This document shows positions 22,330 to 34,415 of a stretch of 64,000 nt of DNA, in pieces. The position numbers and the translations under genes were made by a program. Every line of letters starts with the position of its first letter. Within the stretch, counting starts at the first letter, position 1. Source of the stretch: Cubamyces lactineus (Eukaryota > Basidiomycota > Agaricomycetes > Polyporales > Polyporaceae); assembly GCA_022376465.1 (NCBI GenBank), contig JACDTU010000002.1:1922001-1986000 (forward strand), written 5' to 3'. A model generated the notes under the pieces. It was not told the origin of the DNA and searched no databases. It worked only from the letters and a program-made list of their open reading frames with translations.

Positions 22330-25300
22330 CACAGACATAGAGAACTTTACACAATATCAGAACGTGATGCTATTCAAACGACCGTCGAATCATGGTGCTA
22401 GTCGTGCAATAGTCAGTTACGTCAATAGCATCTCAGCCAAACTAGCAACTTACGCACCTCGAACGTGGCCAAGGCCCTCCGGCGTGAGGCAGCCCGTGTG
22501 AAACGGCGCGAGCTACTGGTCAAACAACCGTGTTCTGCATGACCAGAACGCGGCGTGGAAACGAAGTAACGGGAGAAAGCTTGCGTGATGCGATACGACG
22601 GAGACCACAAACGTGAGATTTGAGGGCGGAGTATCAGAAGAGTAGGGGGTCATGCGGTTGAGCGACGGGTCCTTGGGCGGTCCGTAGCGGTCATCCACAG
22701 CCGTCCGCATATATTCATTCCGCGAGACCTGTCTCCACTGTACGTCGAAGGGCCGAGAAGGCGCAGTGCGATCATGCATTCGTCACACTGTCCTTATGGT
22801 GTGGCTCGGGAGGCTGACCGCCGTTCGTGCCCTCGGTTGCCACGTCGCTCGCGACTAGCGGAATAGGTGCGTCTATGGCGAGCTTTGCTTGTCCCTGATT
22901 TTGCGCCTCAACGTCTATGGGCTTCTCCTGGCCCTGATTCGCCGTCCGTACGACACGCTTGAGAGTGTATCCGCGGACGAACAAGGCTGGGGGCGATGGT
23001 GTCAGACGTCGCAGCGCCGCCTGTATCTCGGCGAAAGGACTCACCCATAAGAAATCCAACACCCACGACGGGCGTGTTGACGATCCAAATGGTGCTGATC
23101 GCGCGCGTGTATGCATGCGTCAACGCTACCCTCTGCGCCGTATTCTGGTACGTATCGGTAAGTATCCATATTGCGAATTCGACTAACGTTGACACTTACA
23201 GGGATTTTCGGAATTTGGCGCACGATCTGAGTCAACGCGGACGGTGAGGTGTCAATGGACAGGCCGGCGATATGGGAAACACGCTTGCGAAGTTCCTGCG
23301 AATAAGCAAAAGAGGTGAGTGCCTACAGTCATCATGGACCATGCTGGGTTGACGGGGAATGACGTACGCTGGAGATAATGGCTTGGCCGACGGAGATACC
23401 GATGGTACCGCCGAGGGATCGAATGAGGAGGAACGCGGACGTGCTCGTCGCCATATCCTTCAGAGGCATCGCGGCTTGTAATCCAATGAGAGGTGTCTGC
23501 GAGGCGTCAATCAAAACCACGACACACGGTACCACGACGTTATGCCTACCTGGAAGAGGCAGCCGACACCTGTAGCTGCAACTAGCGGGTACAGAACCTG
23601 CATGGCCCTGTACCAAGAGGTCAGTATTGCTCACCGCACAGCGACATGCAGCAACTCACGTATTCGAGGTGTCGTCCAGCATAGTCATGAGGCCCCAGCC
23701 CAGGACCATAATCGCCCACGCGACCCACAAGATGGGTCTCCATCGGCCAGTCCGGGAAGTGATCCTGCCAGCCACGATTGAAGATAAGGCACCTCCCAGC
23801 GAGAAGGGCAACATTCTATACGGCATTATCAGCTACCGCTGATCTGAGCGAGCCGGTCAGCTATAGAACTTACCGCACACCGGCCATGGTTGCAGAAGAA
23901 CCCAGGACTTGGAAGTACACAGGGAGGTAGTATGCGCCGGAGAAGGCTGCAAACACATGGAAGAGAGACGAGATCAGGATGATAGCCGTTGTACGAGTCT
24001 ACTCATGAAGGAATAATATGTGTCAAGCGTTGTATGAAATTGAGCCTGGTGACATACCTTGAATAGCCGAGGAGGAAGGATGGGCGATCTCTTCGTGTAC
24101 AGCTCGTTAAAGGATGCGGCGATGAGGACGCAAATCCCGACAACAAGCGGTGCGATACAACGTGCCGTAGACCCTGTGTGCGTCATATTCAGTCACTTCT
24201 TGTATGTTGTACGGGAGTTGTCGCAGCTACGTACAGCTGGTTTCGCTGAAGTTGAATCCAAGGAGGATAAGGACGACTCCAACTATGATGAGGAATAATC
24301 CCAAAAAGTCGAACTGTGCGACGTGTTCGCGGAGAGTCTTGCCTTGATGGGGATTAAGGTTGAGGAAGAAGAACAGCAGGGCGAACCCGACACCGCCCGT
24401 GGGCCTACGCGCGGGATTATATTAGTTTCGAGTATTACAATGCGTGGTCGAAGACGACTTGCAGATTGATGAAGAAACACCTGTATATGGGTATATTGTC
24501 AGGCGCGAAGGAAACTTGAGGCACTTGGAGGGGACATACCATCGCCATGACACGTGGTCAGTGAAGACCTGCATGTTGGATTATAAGGCTTGACGAGCGG
24601 TAGACCAAAATATAAATCTCACTCCGCCGAGGAGGGGGCCAATTACACTATATGAAGTTGTCAACTGCCGCGTCGTCGCATACACGCAAGAAATCTAACC
24701 TCGCGATACCCCATGTCGCGCCGATATACCCTCCATACTTTCCGCGACTACGCAAAGAAGTTAGAACTTCCTTTATTGCAACGTGTGAACCTACTCACTC
24801 TTGTAGCGACACAATGTCGGACACAGTGATCTGCACCATCTGCATGACACCGCCACCGCCGACGCCTTGTACAGCTCGGCATACAACGAGCCACACCATA
24901 TCCTGTGCCGCGCCACATAGCGCAGAGCCAATCTAGCGGATCGTTCAGCCGCCGGTGTACAGCAGGGTACAACACTGAGTACGCGCCAGGAAGATCATAA
25001 TGCAAGTGTAAAGCACAGGCTTGCGACCTATCATGAATGAGTCAAAAACAACGGAACAGTCCCTGGGCGAACGACTCACCGGTAATGTCGGAAATTTTAC
25101 CGTACAAGGGGGACAAGGCAGACGATGCGAGCAGATACGCACTGTCAAAATTGTGAGACGACTGACGAGGTTAAATGCAGAGCGCCTCACCTTCCAACCC
25201 AGGAATACTCCTTTCCCCCACCAAGCCGCCCGACGATGGTAGGAAGGGCCATTGCAACAATCGTCTACAGAAGCATACGGGCTCAAAGAATGGATGTGTA

Positions 25301-25680
25301 GAGTAGTTAATAGCGGACGAACTTGATCCAGAGCCGCAAGGAAGATGCAGCACATCAATCCCGTAAAGACGATCGGAATGTTGTTCTTCGGGAGAACATG
25401 CTCCTCGCCTTGCTTCCAATGCTGGCCCGGCTTTCCCCGTTTCTCGGGCTCACCGTGTGCGTGAATGGCGGCATCTGCTGCCTGTTCCGAAGGCATTGTC
25501 TCGTGTGGTCCAACCACCTAGCGGTGTGCGAGTACGAGCAGACCAAGCCAAGAAAAAATGGGAGGCAGCCTCCGCAGAGGGAAGAGCTGGCGGAAGAGAA
25601 AGCCAGGAAGGCTGGGGCTGAGAGACGACCTAGACATTATATCAATGGAGACAGAGGATGAGATATTTCGTAAGGTCCTG
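22330..25680. repeat. Left copy of a tandem segmental duplication (transporter unit)
   Basis: This stretch matches 27,410-30,780 in order and orientation: shared 3' flank (for example TGCTATTC...TCGAA at about 22,367, GCGCGAGCT at about 22,507), all 18 transporter exons, and shared 5' flank up to about 25,660 (GAGATATTT). The offset between copies is about 5.1 kb. Exons are much more similar than introns, so the duplication is not recent. Boundaries are estimates by eye. Confidence 0.8.
22772..25496 (-). CDS. MFS transporter, DHA2 (14-TM) drug/H+ antiporter type, copy 1
   Basis: Eighteen exons, mirroring copy 2: 25323-25496, 25191-25264, 25080-25141, 24987-25027, 24799-24932, 24700-24747, 24623-24647, 24540-24568, 24463-24480, 24235-24404, 24058-24173, 23874-23998, 23660-23815, 23550-23607, 23368-23496, 23200-23295, 23045-23144, 22772-22986 (589 aa). 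All coding exons are intact. It has motif A (YGKISDITGRKP) between TM2 and TM3, GPLLGGVFTDHVSWRW typical of DHA2 carriers, and a charged C-terminal tail. Intron 9 uses a GC donor (GCAAGT), as in copy 2. The donor of intron 4 reads GCGCGT where copy 2 has GTGAGT; if it is not spliced, translation ends after about 14 further codons. Likely exports small toxic molecules at the plasma membrane; the substrate is unknown. Functional status is uncertain. Confidence 0.82.
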
Positions 25681-27409
25681 GTCGGCTGCCTTGGCTGGAT
25701 TGACCGCAAGGGCCCCCACTCCGCCAAAATCGCGATCTCAGGTTCGGGTAAGTCGTTCGGGCCTTGGCTCCGACGAACGCGATGGAGGATACAGTGCGGA
25801 CGGCAGCTAATAGGTCCGCTTGAGAGGACAACGGCTCCGGGTAAGTTCATACAAGTTAGATGAACGGTAAACATCTGCACTTACCTGGGCCTTATACTAG
25901 ATCTTTCCCGTGCCTTAGCTCGGGTATGTTAGGCCCCGGCCTCGCAGCCTGCAGGTAGCTTGAAGCAGTACATAGGAGTACTAGACGTTGAAAAAAGATC
26001 CGGACATTGATGCCACGAAACTATAAGCTTATATTACATACCTCTTCCCCCCTCCCAGGCGGAACAAAATCCATTTCCCCTTGGACTAGGTCCCGTCCGG
26101 CAAATCCCGAATGTAGGTCACCAGGTTCGGCATTCCTTCTGCGGATTTGCCGCGTGGACGCGTCCTTCCAAGTCCTGTAGCGGCCGTTGCACGTTCAGCA
26201 CAAGCGGGAAGGGTTTCTCTTGAAGGTCTGCTGGTCACGGTGTTGGTATTCCGGGCAGTATATTGTAGCCGTGGAATGTCATCACTAGTGATGGTGCACT
26301 TCTAGGACCAACGGGAGGACAATAGTAAGAAACACGCAGAAATGTGACCCTTGAATTTCACCTCATACTGTGGTACTTACATGCAACATGACCGATATCC
26401 CGAATGCCAGTGATTAGCCCGCTTTTAGCCAAGCCCACGCGCAGACGACGCACGAGGGAGGGGCCAGGACGAGTGGCGGGCAACGGACGCAGGTTCTAAA
26501 ACGGCGGCGGAGGGCCTCGCTTCTCATCGTAACAGCCGAGAGTGTTGCATTGGTAATGCTGAACCACTTCTGCAATATCTTTGAGAAGGCACAGCAGAAG
26601 TACGTGAGCCAGCGGAGGGACTCGAAGGTACGCAAGAGAGCGTCCATCAGATGCTAGACGCCCGTGCTCAGCCACAACTTGAGCGAATTCAAGTTCGAGG
26701 CCGGTCAGCCTTGACTAGAGATAGCACCAGTGCACGTACGATACTACGGTGGTGCTGACACATCTCAGCGCTGTTTGACTCTGACGTACACTCAATTATA
26801 CTCATTTCGACACCAATCTCTAGCCGCATTAAATCCTGAAAGACGGCGTTACTACAACAAGTTCCCTCGAATGCCCGGGCTTTAGTGGGAAAACGCAGAA
26901 AGCTTGCAAGCTTGCGTGATCACGACAGCTACCGCGTAAGTGGACATTTAAATCTGTCATTTGTGAGCAAAGCGCCGTGGGACGCCAGCTGCAGTGAGCC
27001 GCCAGCTCCCTGCGGTGCGCGGCTTGCTGGTTGGACGCATATGGCACTATATGTGCGGTGATCCTTGACGTGCATGCTGGCGGTGCGTGCTCAACGTTCT
27101 GGCAAGTGTTCACTTTGCGACTCGTTTGCTTCAATGGGATGCCGCCACCGCGTGCAAGCAGTGGGTAATCATGACAATTGACGATGGTAGCAATGGTAGT
27201 CCACTTGACCAGGTCGGTGCTTGCATATGTTCGGCGGTGAGTAACTTCGGGTATATACTGATGAGCACACATGTACAATGCTTTCTTGGCAGTCGTGGCG
27301 CATACAACGTTGGCATGCAGTATGATTGAGAAGAGATCGAGCTCTCTTGGTATGGATTGCCGCGTGCAAAAGAGACTAGGTATGTGCGTGCTCTAACATA
27401 AACATAGAT
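25681..27409. other. Spacer between the two duplication units, no gene seen
   Basis: About 1.7 kb without a domain-bearing frame. The largest open frames (26,829-27,278 and 27,131-27,757, minus) overlap each other and run into the 3' flank of copy 2, so I treat them as chance. The right end probably carries the copy 2 terminator; the left end is the distal promoter of copy 1. Confidence 0.45.
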
Positions 27410-30400
27410 AACTCTATATATCAGCCATGCTATTCCAAAACGATCATCGAACCCATGCAGGACCACTCGTACAATGAATTGCGCCAACGTCATCGACCCC
27501 ATGCAACTGTCAGCGACAGACACGGGCCCACTAAGCCCCCGTCCGCTACCCTCGTCAAAGTCAGTGTGGGCGTAAGGAGAACCCTCGTGTAGTTTCTCGT
27601 TGAATGGCGCGAGCTGCTGGTAGCAGCCAGTCGCGCCTAACGTGACTCGAACGTGTGCAAACGGACCCAAGGGAGAAAAGTGATGCGGTGCGACGAAAAC
27701 CAAAACAACATGAGATGAGGCGGAGAGGAGAAGGGGAGCGGGACAACGACTGTCCATAGCGGACGTCTACGAATATCCATCCCACGCCACACCATGCGGT
27801 GTGGTGGGATTAGTCAAGCGTGGTGCTGTTACGCCTCCGCCGCGCTCTTCTTCAGATCGGGCTCAGAAGGCTCGCCGCGAATCGTACCCTCGGTCGCTGC
27901 GTCGTCGCGCGCGAGCGCATCGCCGCTCTCGACGGGCGCAATCGGTGCGCCCGCAGCGAGTTTCGCTTGCCCCTCATTTTGCGCCTCGATATCTGCGGGC
28001 TTCTCCTGGTCCTGGTTCGCCGTCCGTACGACACGCTTAAGGGTGTACCCGCGGAGGAAGAGGACTGCGAACATTCACGTCAGACGTCGCGGCGCCACCA
28101 ATGTCAAGGCAAAATGGCTTACCCATAATGAATCCTGCACCTACGACAGGCGTGTTGACAATCCAAATAGTGCTGATCGAGCGCGTGTACGCATGCGTCA
28201 AGGCTACCCTTTGGACCATGTTCTGGGGGTTATATGTAAGCGCCCATACCACGACGACAACCGACGTCACCAGGGAGCCGGATAGATACTTACAGGGATG
28301 CGCGGGATCTGACGCACGATCTGGGTCAGCGCGGCCGGCGAGGTATCAATGGACAAGCCAGCGATATGAGAAACACGCTTGCGAAGTTCCTGTAATTGAG
28401 TGTAAGAGATGAGCGTCTCGAGGCATTATAGGTCATTGTGGGCCCATCGGGGGATGACGTACGCTGGAAATGATGGCTTCGCCCACGGAGATACCGACCG
28501 TGCCGCCGAGCGTCCGGATGAGAATGAACGCAGCCGTGCTCGTCGCCATATCCCTCAGAGGCATTGCAGCTTGCAATCCAATCAAAGGGGTCTGTAAAAA
28601 TCAATCAGGCTGCAATAGTTGAGACGGTTTTGGTATTTGCTTACCTGGAACAGACAACCAATACCCATAGCAGCGACTAGCGGGTACAGGACTTGCATGG
28701 CCCTGTGTATTATGGTTTAGTATCCTTCGCAGCCAGTGACAGTGGCGAGATGTGTCTCACGTGTTCGAGGTGTCGTCCAACATGGTCATGAGACCCCAGC
28801 CGAGGACCATAATCGCCCATGCCACCCACATGATTGGCCTCCATCGTCCAGTCCGAGAGATAATTTGGCCGGACACGACAGAGAACAAAGCACCTCCCAG
28901 CGAGAACGGCAACATGCTGTGTAAGGAGCGATTACTGAGTGAGAACGTGAACACATCGATCCGCTAGCATACTTACCGCACACCGGCCATAGTGGCAGAG
29001 GAGCCCAAGACCTGGAAATATACTGGTAGGTAATATGCACCGGAGAAGAAGGCGAAGGCATGGAAGAAGGATGATATCAGGAGGATGGCCGTGGTGCGAG
29101 TCTGATGATTGAGTGTGAGTGGGCGTCTATTAGTAGCAGTCGGTAAACATCATACCTTGAACAGCCGAGGAGGGAGGATGGGCGATCTCTTCGTGTACAG
29201 CTCGTTGAAGGATGCGGCGAGAAGGATACATATCCCGATGATAAGCGGCGCGATGCACTGTGCCGAAGACCCTGTGCAAGCCGATATCAGCACATTTGTA
29301 CAATATGCATGAGTTACAGCAGCAACATACAGCTAGTCTCGCTGAAATTAAATCCGAGGAGGATCAGGATAACACCAGCGATGATGAGCAACAGTCCCAT
29401 GAAGTCGAACTGTTCGACATGTTCTCGGAGCGTCTTGCCTTGGTGCGGGTTCAGGTTGAGGAAGAAGAACAGCAGGGCGAATCCAACACCGCCCGTGGGC
29501 CTGCGTGCGAGGTGACGTCAGCGTCCAGTATAACAATTGCAGGGAGAGACGACTTGCAGATTAATGAAGAAACACCTTCAAACGAGAATTGTTAGTGGAT
29601 CATACACAAGGTGAATAGTGCACTCAGTAGAGTTCACGTACCATCTCCATGATACATGGTCGGTGAAGACCTGCATGACAAATCATTAGCTGTGAAGAGA
29701 GTAGCCTAAATATAGTTCTTACTCCGCCAAGGAGAGGGCCAATGACACTACAAAGCCGTCAGCAATCGTCTGGTTGCGTACACGTTGGAAGCTGCCTACC
29801 TAGCAATGCCCCACGTTGCGCCGATGTAGCCTCCGTATTTTCCACGACTTCACAGACATGTCAGAATATGTAAGCGGTATGCGCGAAGGCGGCTTACTCT
29901 TGTAACGACACGATGTCGGAAATGGTGATCTGCACCATTTGGATGATGCCGCCGCCGCCGATGCCTTGTACAGCTCGGCATACAACGAGCCAGACCATAT
30001 TTTGTGCCGCGCCGCATAACGCAGAACCAATCTAGCAAACCGTTCAGCGGCTGGCACGCAAGGGAGTACAGGATTGAGGACTCACTAGGAAGATAACAAT
30101 GCTAGTATATAGTACAGGTTTGCGACCTGCAGTACATGAGTAACTGGCGGGAGAATGGTTCGGCGTAGACTTACCGGTAATGTCGGAGATTTTACCGTAC
30201 AAAGGGGACAAGGCGGATGACGCGAGCAGATACGCACTGCCGAACTTGTGAGACGGTTTTTCAACGCCGAGGTTCGAAAACCTTACCTTCCAACCCATGA
30301 GTAATCCTTCCCCCCGCCTAGCCGCGCAACGATGGTAGGGAGGGCTGTCGCAACAATCGTCTACAAAAGTATGAGCTTCAGTGAATGGATACACAGCGCT

Positions 30401-30780
30401 GTTTAAAGCGGACGGACCTGATCCAGAGCTGCGAGGAAAGTGCAGCACATCAATCCCGTGAAGACGATCGGGATGTTGTTTTTCGGGAGGACATGCTCCT
30501 CGCCTTGCTTCCAGTGCTGACCGGGCTTTCCCCCTTTCTCGGGGTCGGTGGGCGCGGGAGTGGCGGCAATTTCAGCCTGTTTCGAGGACATTGTTTCGTG
30601 CGGTTGAGCGAAACGACCTCGGGGTGGTGTACCTAGCGGCGTATGGACGCGAGCGGATAGAGCTAGGGAAAAGCAGGAGGCAGCCTGTGAGGGAAGGGCT
30701 GGTGGCAGAGAAAGCTAGGAAGGCTGAGGCTGAGAGAAGACCTAGACATAGCGGGGATCGAGGATGAGATATTTTAGAGA
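27410..30780. repeat. Right copy of the tandem segmental duplication (transporter unit)
   Basis: Direct partner of 22,330-25,680. The 5' flanks align (GGAGGCAGCCT, AGAGAAAG, CTAGGAAGGCTG, AGACCTAGACAT at 30,689-30,750 versus 25,561-25,640), and the 3' flanks align more weakly. Both genes point left, so it is head-to-tail. Confidence 0.8.
27829..30591 (-). CDS. MFS transporter, DHA2 (14-TM) drug/H+ antiporter type, copy 2
   Basis: Eighteen exons: 30418-30591, 30287-30360, 30175-30236, 30086-30126, 29898-30031, 29800-29847, 29723-29747, 29642-29670, 29558-29575, 29331-29500, 29156-29271, 28977-29101, 28761-28916, 28645-28702, 28463-28591, 28294-28389, 28123-28222, 27829-28064 (596 aa). Hydrophobic spans are consistent with 14 helices: a start at NIPIVFTGLMCCTFLAALDQ, motif A YGKISDITGRKP, RAVQGIGGGGIIQM, GATWGIASVIGPLLGG, and a last span before a charged tail (FLRGYTLKRVV). 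Several exons are only 18-29 nt. Intron 9 (29,501-29,557) starts with GC (GCAAGT) and keeps the conserved INLPTGGVGF frame. Substrate not predictable; neighbours do not suggest a biosynthetic cluster. Confidence 0.92.
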
Positions 30781-32614
30781 AACGGACGCGTGACAAATCG
30801 CCAGCCATGTCCCACCCATGCCGCGGCGTCTACGTCGACTGCCGAGATGCCGGCTTCCATCCCGGGCAGCGTCAGGCTGCGTCACGGCACGATCGTTTCC
30901 CTTCGCCTTCATCTTCCCAGATGCTCTCCATCCATCGTGCGCGCACTCCTCGGCCCAGCTCTTCCTTCACTGATCCTCTTTGTGATCATTAACAGTCGCT
31001 GCATCCTCGCCGTGAACCGACTGGGTCTGGTTGCGTTGCCGGCGTCTGAGGCGTCCAACTTTTCCCTGGCTACATACCTCCGGCCCTCCGCTCTCCAGGA
31101 CAAAGTCTGGACTGTCCGGTGGCCTTGATCCGCTTCCTCGATCGCCATTGGTCGCCCACTCGACGCGGTCTCTAGGTGGCGCGGAACTGCTATGTCCGCA
31201 CGACCCCATACCGGTCGGATGCACTTCGCAGAACGTGTGTGGTTATCGCTGCATGCGCTACATGCGAAGTGAAGCGCTTCCAATGTCTCATCTGTTCCCA
31301 TCGGCGCCATCGCTTGCTCAGCATCTGCTGCGCCCAGCTCAGCTCGAGTCACGCACGTCATCTCCTCTACTCGTACAAGCATTTGCTGCCGTCGGCCATT
31401 GGCTCCACGACGTGCCTCGTTTTGTTGCAGTTACCAAACACTCACTGCGTTCATATAGTTCAGATTGCATCTGACATTTATGACTCTTATCGAGCGGTGA
31501 GCCGCGGCGTCCAGACGCACTCGCGATATACGTATGCCTGGCTTCGGCATATCCAGCGAACTCTCATGTCTATAGAGACCGGCCGACAGATCGCGCCCGC
31601 AGCGCTCTTTAATATCCGGCAGAAATCGTTGGAGATCCCACGTTCAATCAGGCATGTCCACACTTGCTTGTGTAAATTCTGCGCGGGAGGTAGGCGGGGA
31701 GTAACATCAACAACTACTGTGTTATAACAGAACGACGATCGTCAGAACGAGTCTTGTTTCGCATGGCACGAATGCCACGATCGGTAGGTCACCCTACATG
31801 TCAAGGTAGATGCTACTTAGCTCAGGTAATGACTGTGAGCTGGATTAACTGTACCCGTCGCTCGGCCTCGTCTGCCGAACGATGGAGTTCACGATCTGCC
31901 TCTCGTGCTCGGCTCTGATCAGGTAATACGGTAGGTGAACGCAGTCGACATTGGGCCATATCTTTTCTGCGAAGTCGATATGCTCGGACATGACTCCCTC
32001 TGCTTGCTATGTATGTTCGTCAATCACAGAAACCGCAGAGGACGCCAGCCGCCAACTTCGACCACCGTGCGTAAACGATATAGGTACCATGTAGCCCCTG
32101 GCTCATGCAGTATTTCCTGGCATCAATGGGTACCGGAGTGGTGTGTTGTTTCACGATGCATTTATGCGTACTTGCGAAGCCTGCCATTTATGTACCACGT
32201 ACCGCGGGTCCTCGGGGCTGGGGTATCCTGGAGGCGTGCGGGTACCGGCCGCCATACATTGCCGCTCCGTCGTTCTACCCTAGTACGATACGTGACATGG
32301 CTCCGAGACGCTCTGGCAGGTTGTTTGTGCGGATCAGCCGTACGGCATGCAATAGGGCTTAGTAGTGCTAGTGGCAAACCGTGGTACGTCTCAGCAAGGC
32401 TGTTTGTGTGGCCTTGCAGCGTTGAATGAGCGTACAGTACGTGAGATACCATATAGAGATCCAAGTACGAAAGATGATCGTGATTATCTAATCTGGCGCT
32501 TACCTAATGCAATCTTGCAAGTCTTTCTCCTTCGCGCCTCGCCTCAGCAGGACGAACAGCACTCCTTCTTTTTCCTCCATCCACCACCATCTTCTCGTAT
32601 CCTAGATAGTCCAG
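30781..32614. other. Intergenic 1.8 kb, no supported gene
   Basis: Open frames up to about 183 codons occur on both strands but overlap, have no domains and no consistent splicing. The right end (about 32,500-32,614), rich in CTT/CCT, is the likely Ran promoter. Confidence 0.5.
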
Positions 32615-33782
32615 ATGGCTGACCAGTCCACGATCCCCACCTTCAAGCTCGTTCTTGGTGCGTATTCCAATATGCAGAGCGCCGCAAAGTACAGTATCGC
32701 TAACGAAAACTTTGTGCTCTCGCTCTACATCTTGATCGATGCCTGTGCCACCCATGCAATTTCGCGTCTTTTGGCCTCGCGACCTCTCTGGACGGTCTAT
32801 GTGACGCGATACAACCGGATGGCATACAGTTGGCGATGGCGGTACCGGCAAGACCACCTTCGTCAAGGTATGTGCACTTTCTGTACCGGTAGTGTTCTCT
32901 GATCGCGTGCTGATATCTTTCCTCCCTGCAGCGTCACTTGACTGGTGAATTCGAGAAGAAGTACATCGGTATGTGCAGCGATCGCGTCGAACAGCGCGAT
33001 TCTTTGTGCGGGGAATGCTAATTGCGCCACCATTGTGCCGCGCAGCCACCCTCGGTGTCGAGGTCCACCCGCTCTCTTTCTCGACCAACTTTGGCACGAT
33101 CTGCTTCAACGTCTGGGATACCGCGGGCCAGGAGAAGTTCGGTGGTCTCCGTGACGGCTACTACATCCAGGGCCAGTGCGGTATCATCATGTTCGACGTC
33201 ACCTCCCGTATCACCTACAAGAACGTCCCCAACTGGCACCGTGATCTCGAGCGCGTCTGCGAGAACATCCCGATCGTCCTCTGCGGTAACAAGGTCGACG
33301 TGAAGGTGCGGACCAAAATTTTCGCGAGATGAGATGGCGGTGATTGCGCGATATGCTCATCGCGATTCCCTTTTGCGTCCCGCAGGAGCGAAAAGTCAAG
33401 ACCGGCCAGGTCACTTTCCACCGCAAGAAGAACATCCAGTACTTTGAAATCTCGGCGAAGTCCAACTACAACTTCGAGAAGCCCTTCCTCTGGCTCGCGA
33501 GGAAGCTCGTTGGGTGCGTATCCCGCAGTTCTCTCAACGTATCGCCGCTGGTGCACTGACGCGACTTGCGTTTGTCATGCAGCAACCCTTCGCTCGAGTT
33601 CGTCGCTGCGCCCGCTCTTGCCCCCGCCGAGGTCCAGGTCGACGCCGCGCTCATGGAGCAATACCAGCGGGAGTTGGCGCAGGTACGTGCAGCGGCAGTA
33701 ACAAACCGTGGTGCATATGAAATAACATTTATATCCGCAGGCCGAGGCTGTTCCCCTCCCAGAAGAGGACGACGACTTGTAA
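32615..33782 (+). CDS. GSP1: Ran GTPase (nuclear transport)
   Basis: Seven exons: 32615-32657, 32830-32867, 32932-32968, 33046-33305, 33386-33513, 33583-33682, 33741-33782 (215 aa, the normal Ran length). All GTPase motifs are intact: P-loop [24 protein letters not shown], and [10 protein letters not shown]. The basic patch (HRKKN) and the acidic C-terminal tail ending PEEDDDL identify Ran rather than a Rab or Ras. It drives import and export through the GTP/GDP gradient across the nuclear envelope and acts in spindle assembly. The first intron (172 nt) is about three times the local norm. It is convergent with the unknown gene at 34,416. Confidence 0.98.
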
Positions 33783-34415
33783 ATGCATGTATTCACGACC
33801 CCCCTCATCCCTCATCCCTCGCCGATCACCCACTTCCGCCATCTGTTTCGTCTATACACATATCCTGTGATCACCACTGTTTCAATATAAGCCTCGTCGC
33901 ATTCTCGGAGTAGCGCAGCCGTTGACCCCCTGCTATAAATATGACCCATTGTAGAGTCCTTGGTTGGTGTAGTATCGATCTTATATCCTCCATCCATCAG
34001 CATTCTGTCCGATCTAGCTGCGTGATGAGCTCCGTGGCGAGCTCCGGTGCACAGAAGTAATGTGAACACATTGATCATTCAATGAGAAGACACGGTTATG
34101 CAAATACACCACAAACGGCGTAGACCACACATACATAGTTATCCAAGCCCACGAGACATCGTACTACAGCAGTATCGTACACACGACGTTTGCGAAACAC
34201 CGTACCCCTACCTACATACTCGTACACCATCCACGGCAATGAAAACAGTCGCATCTCGGCAGCAAACTGAAATATCGTACACACTTATAACGCATAAAGA
34301 GGGCCATATAGGAAACCAGGTCGAAGGGACAAACACACACAAGGCCGCGGACGATTCCAAACAGCCACACAGCACGTAGCAAAAACTCACCACTCAAATG
34401 TCAAATACCAAACAT
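33783..34415. other. Convergent intergenic region
   Basis: About 0.63 kb between the stops of Ran (+) and the unknown gene (-). AT-richer than the coding sequence; must contain both polyadenylation regions. No gene seen. Confidence 0.5.

Noticed and set aside
22772..25496. Calling transporter copy 1 a pseudogene outright
   Set aside because: All exons are open and conserved; the only suspect site is a GC donor, and GC donors appear to be used elsewhere in this window.
27131..27757. 208-codon minus-strand frame next to transporter copy 2
   Set aside because: Overlaps another frame and the duplicated 3' flank; the equivalent place in copy 1 has no matching frame.
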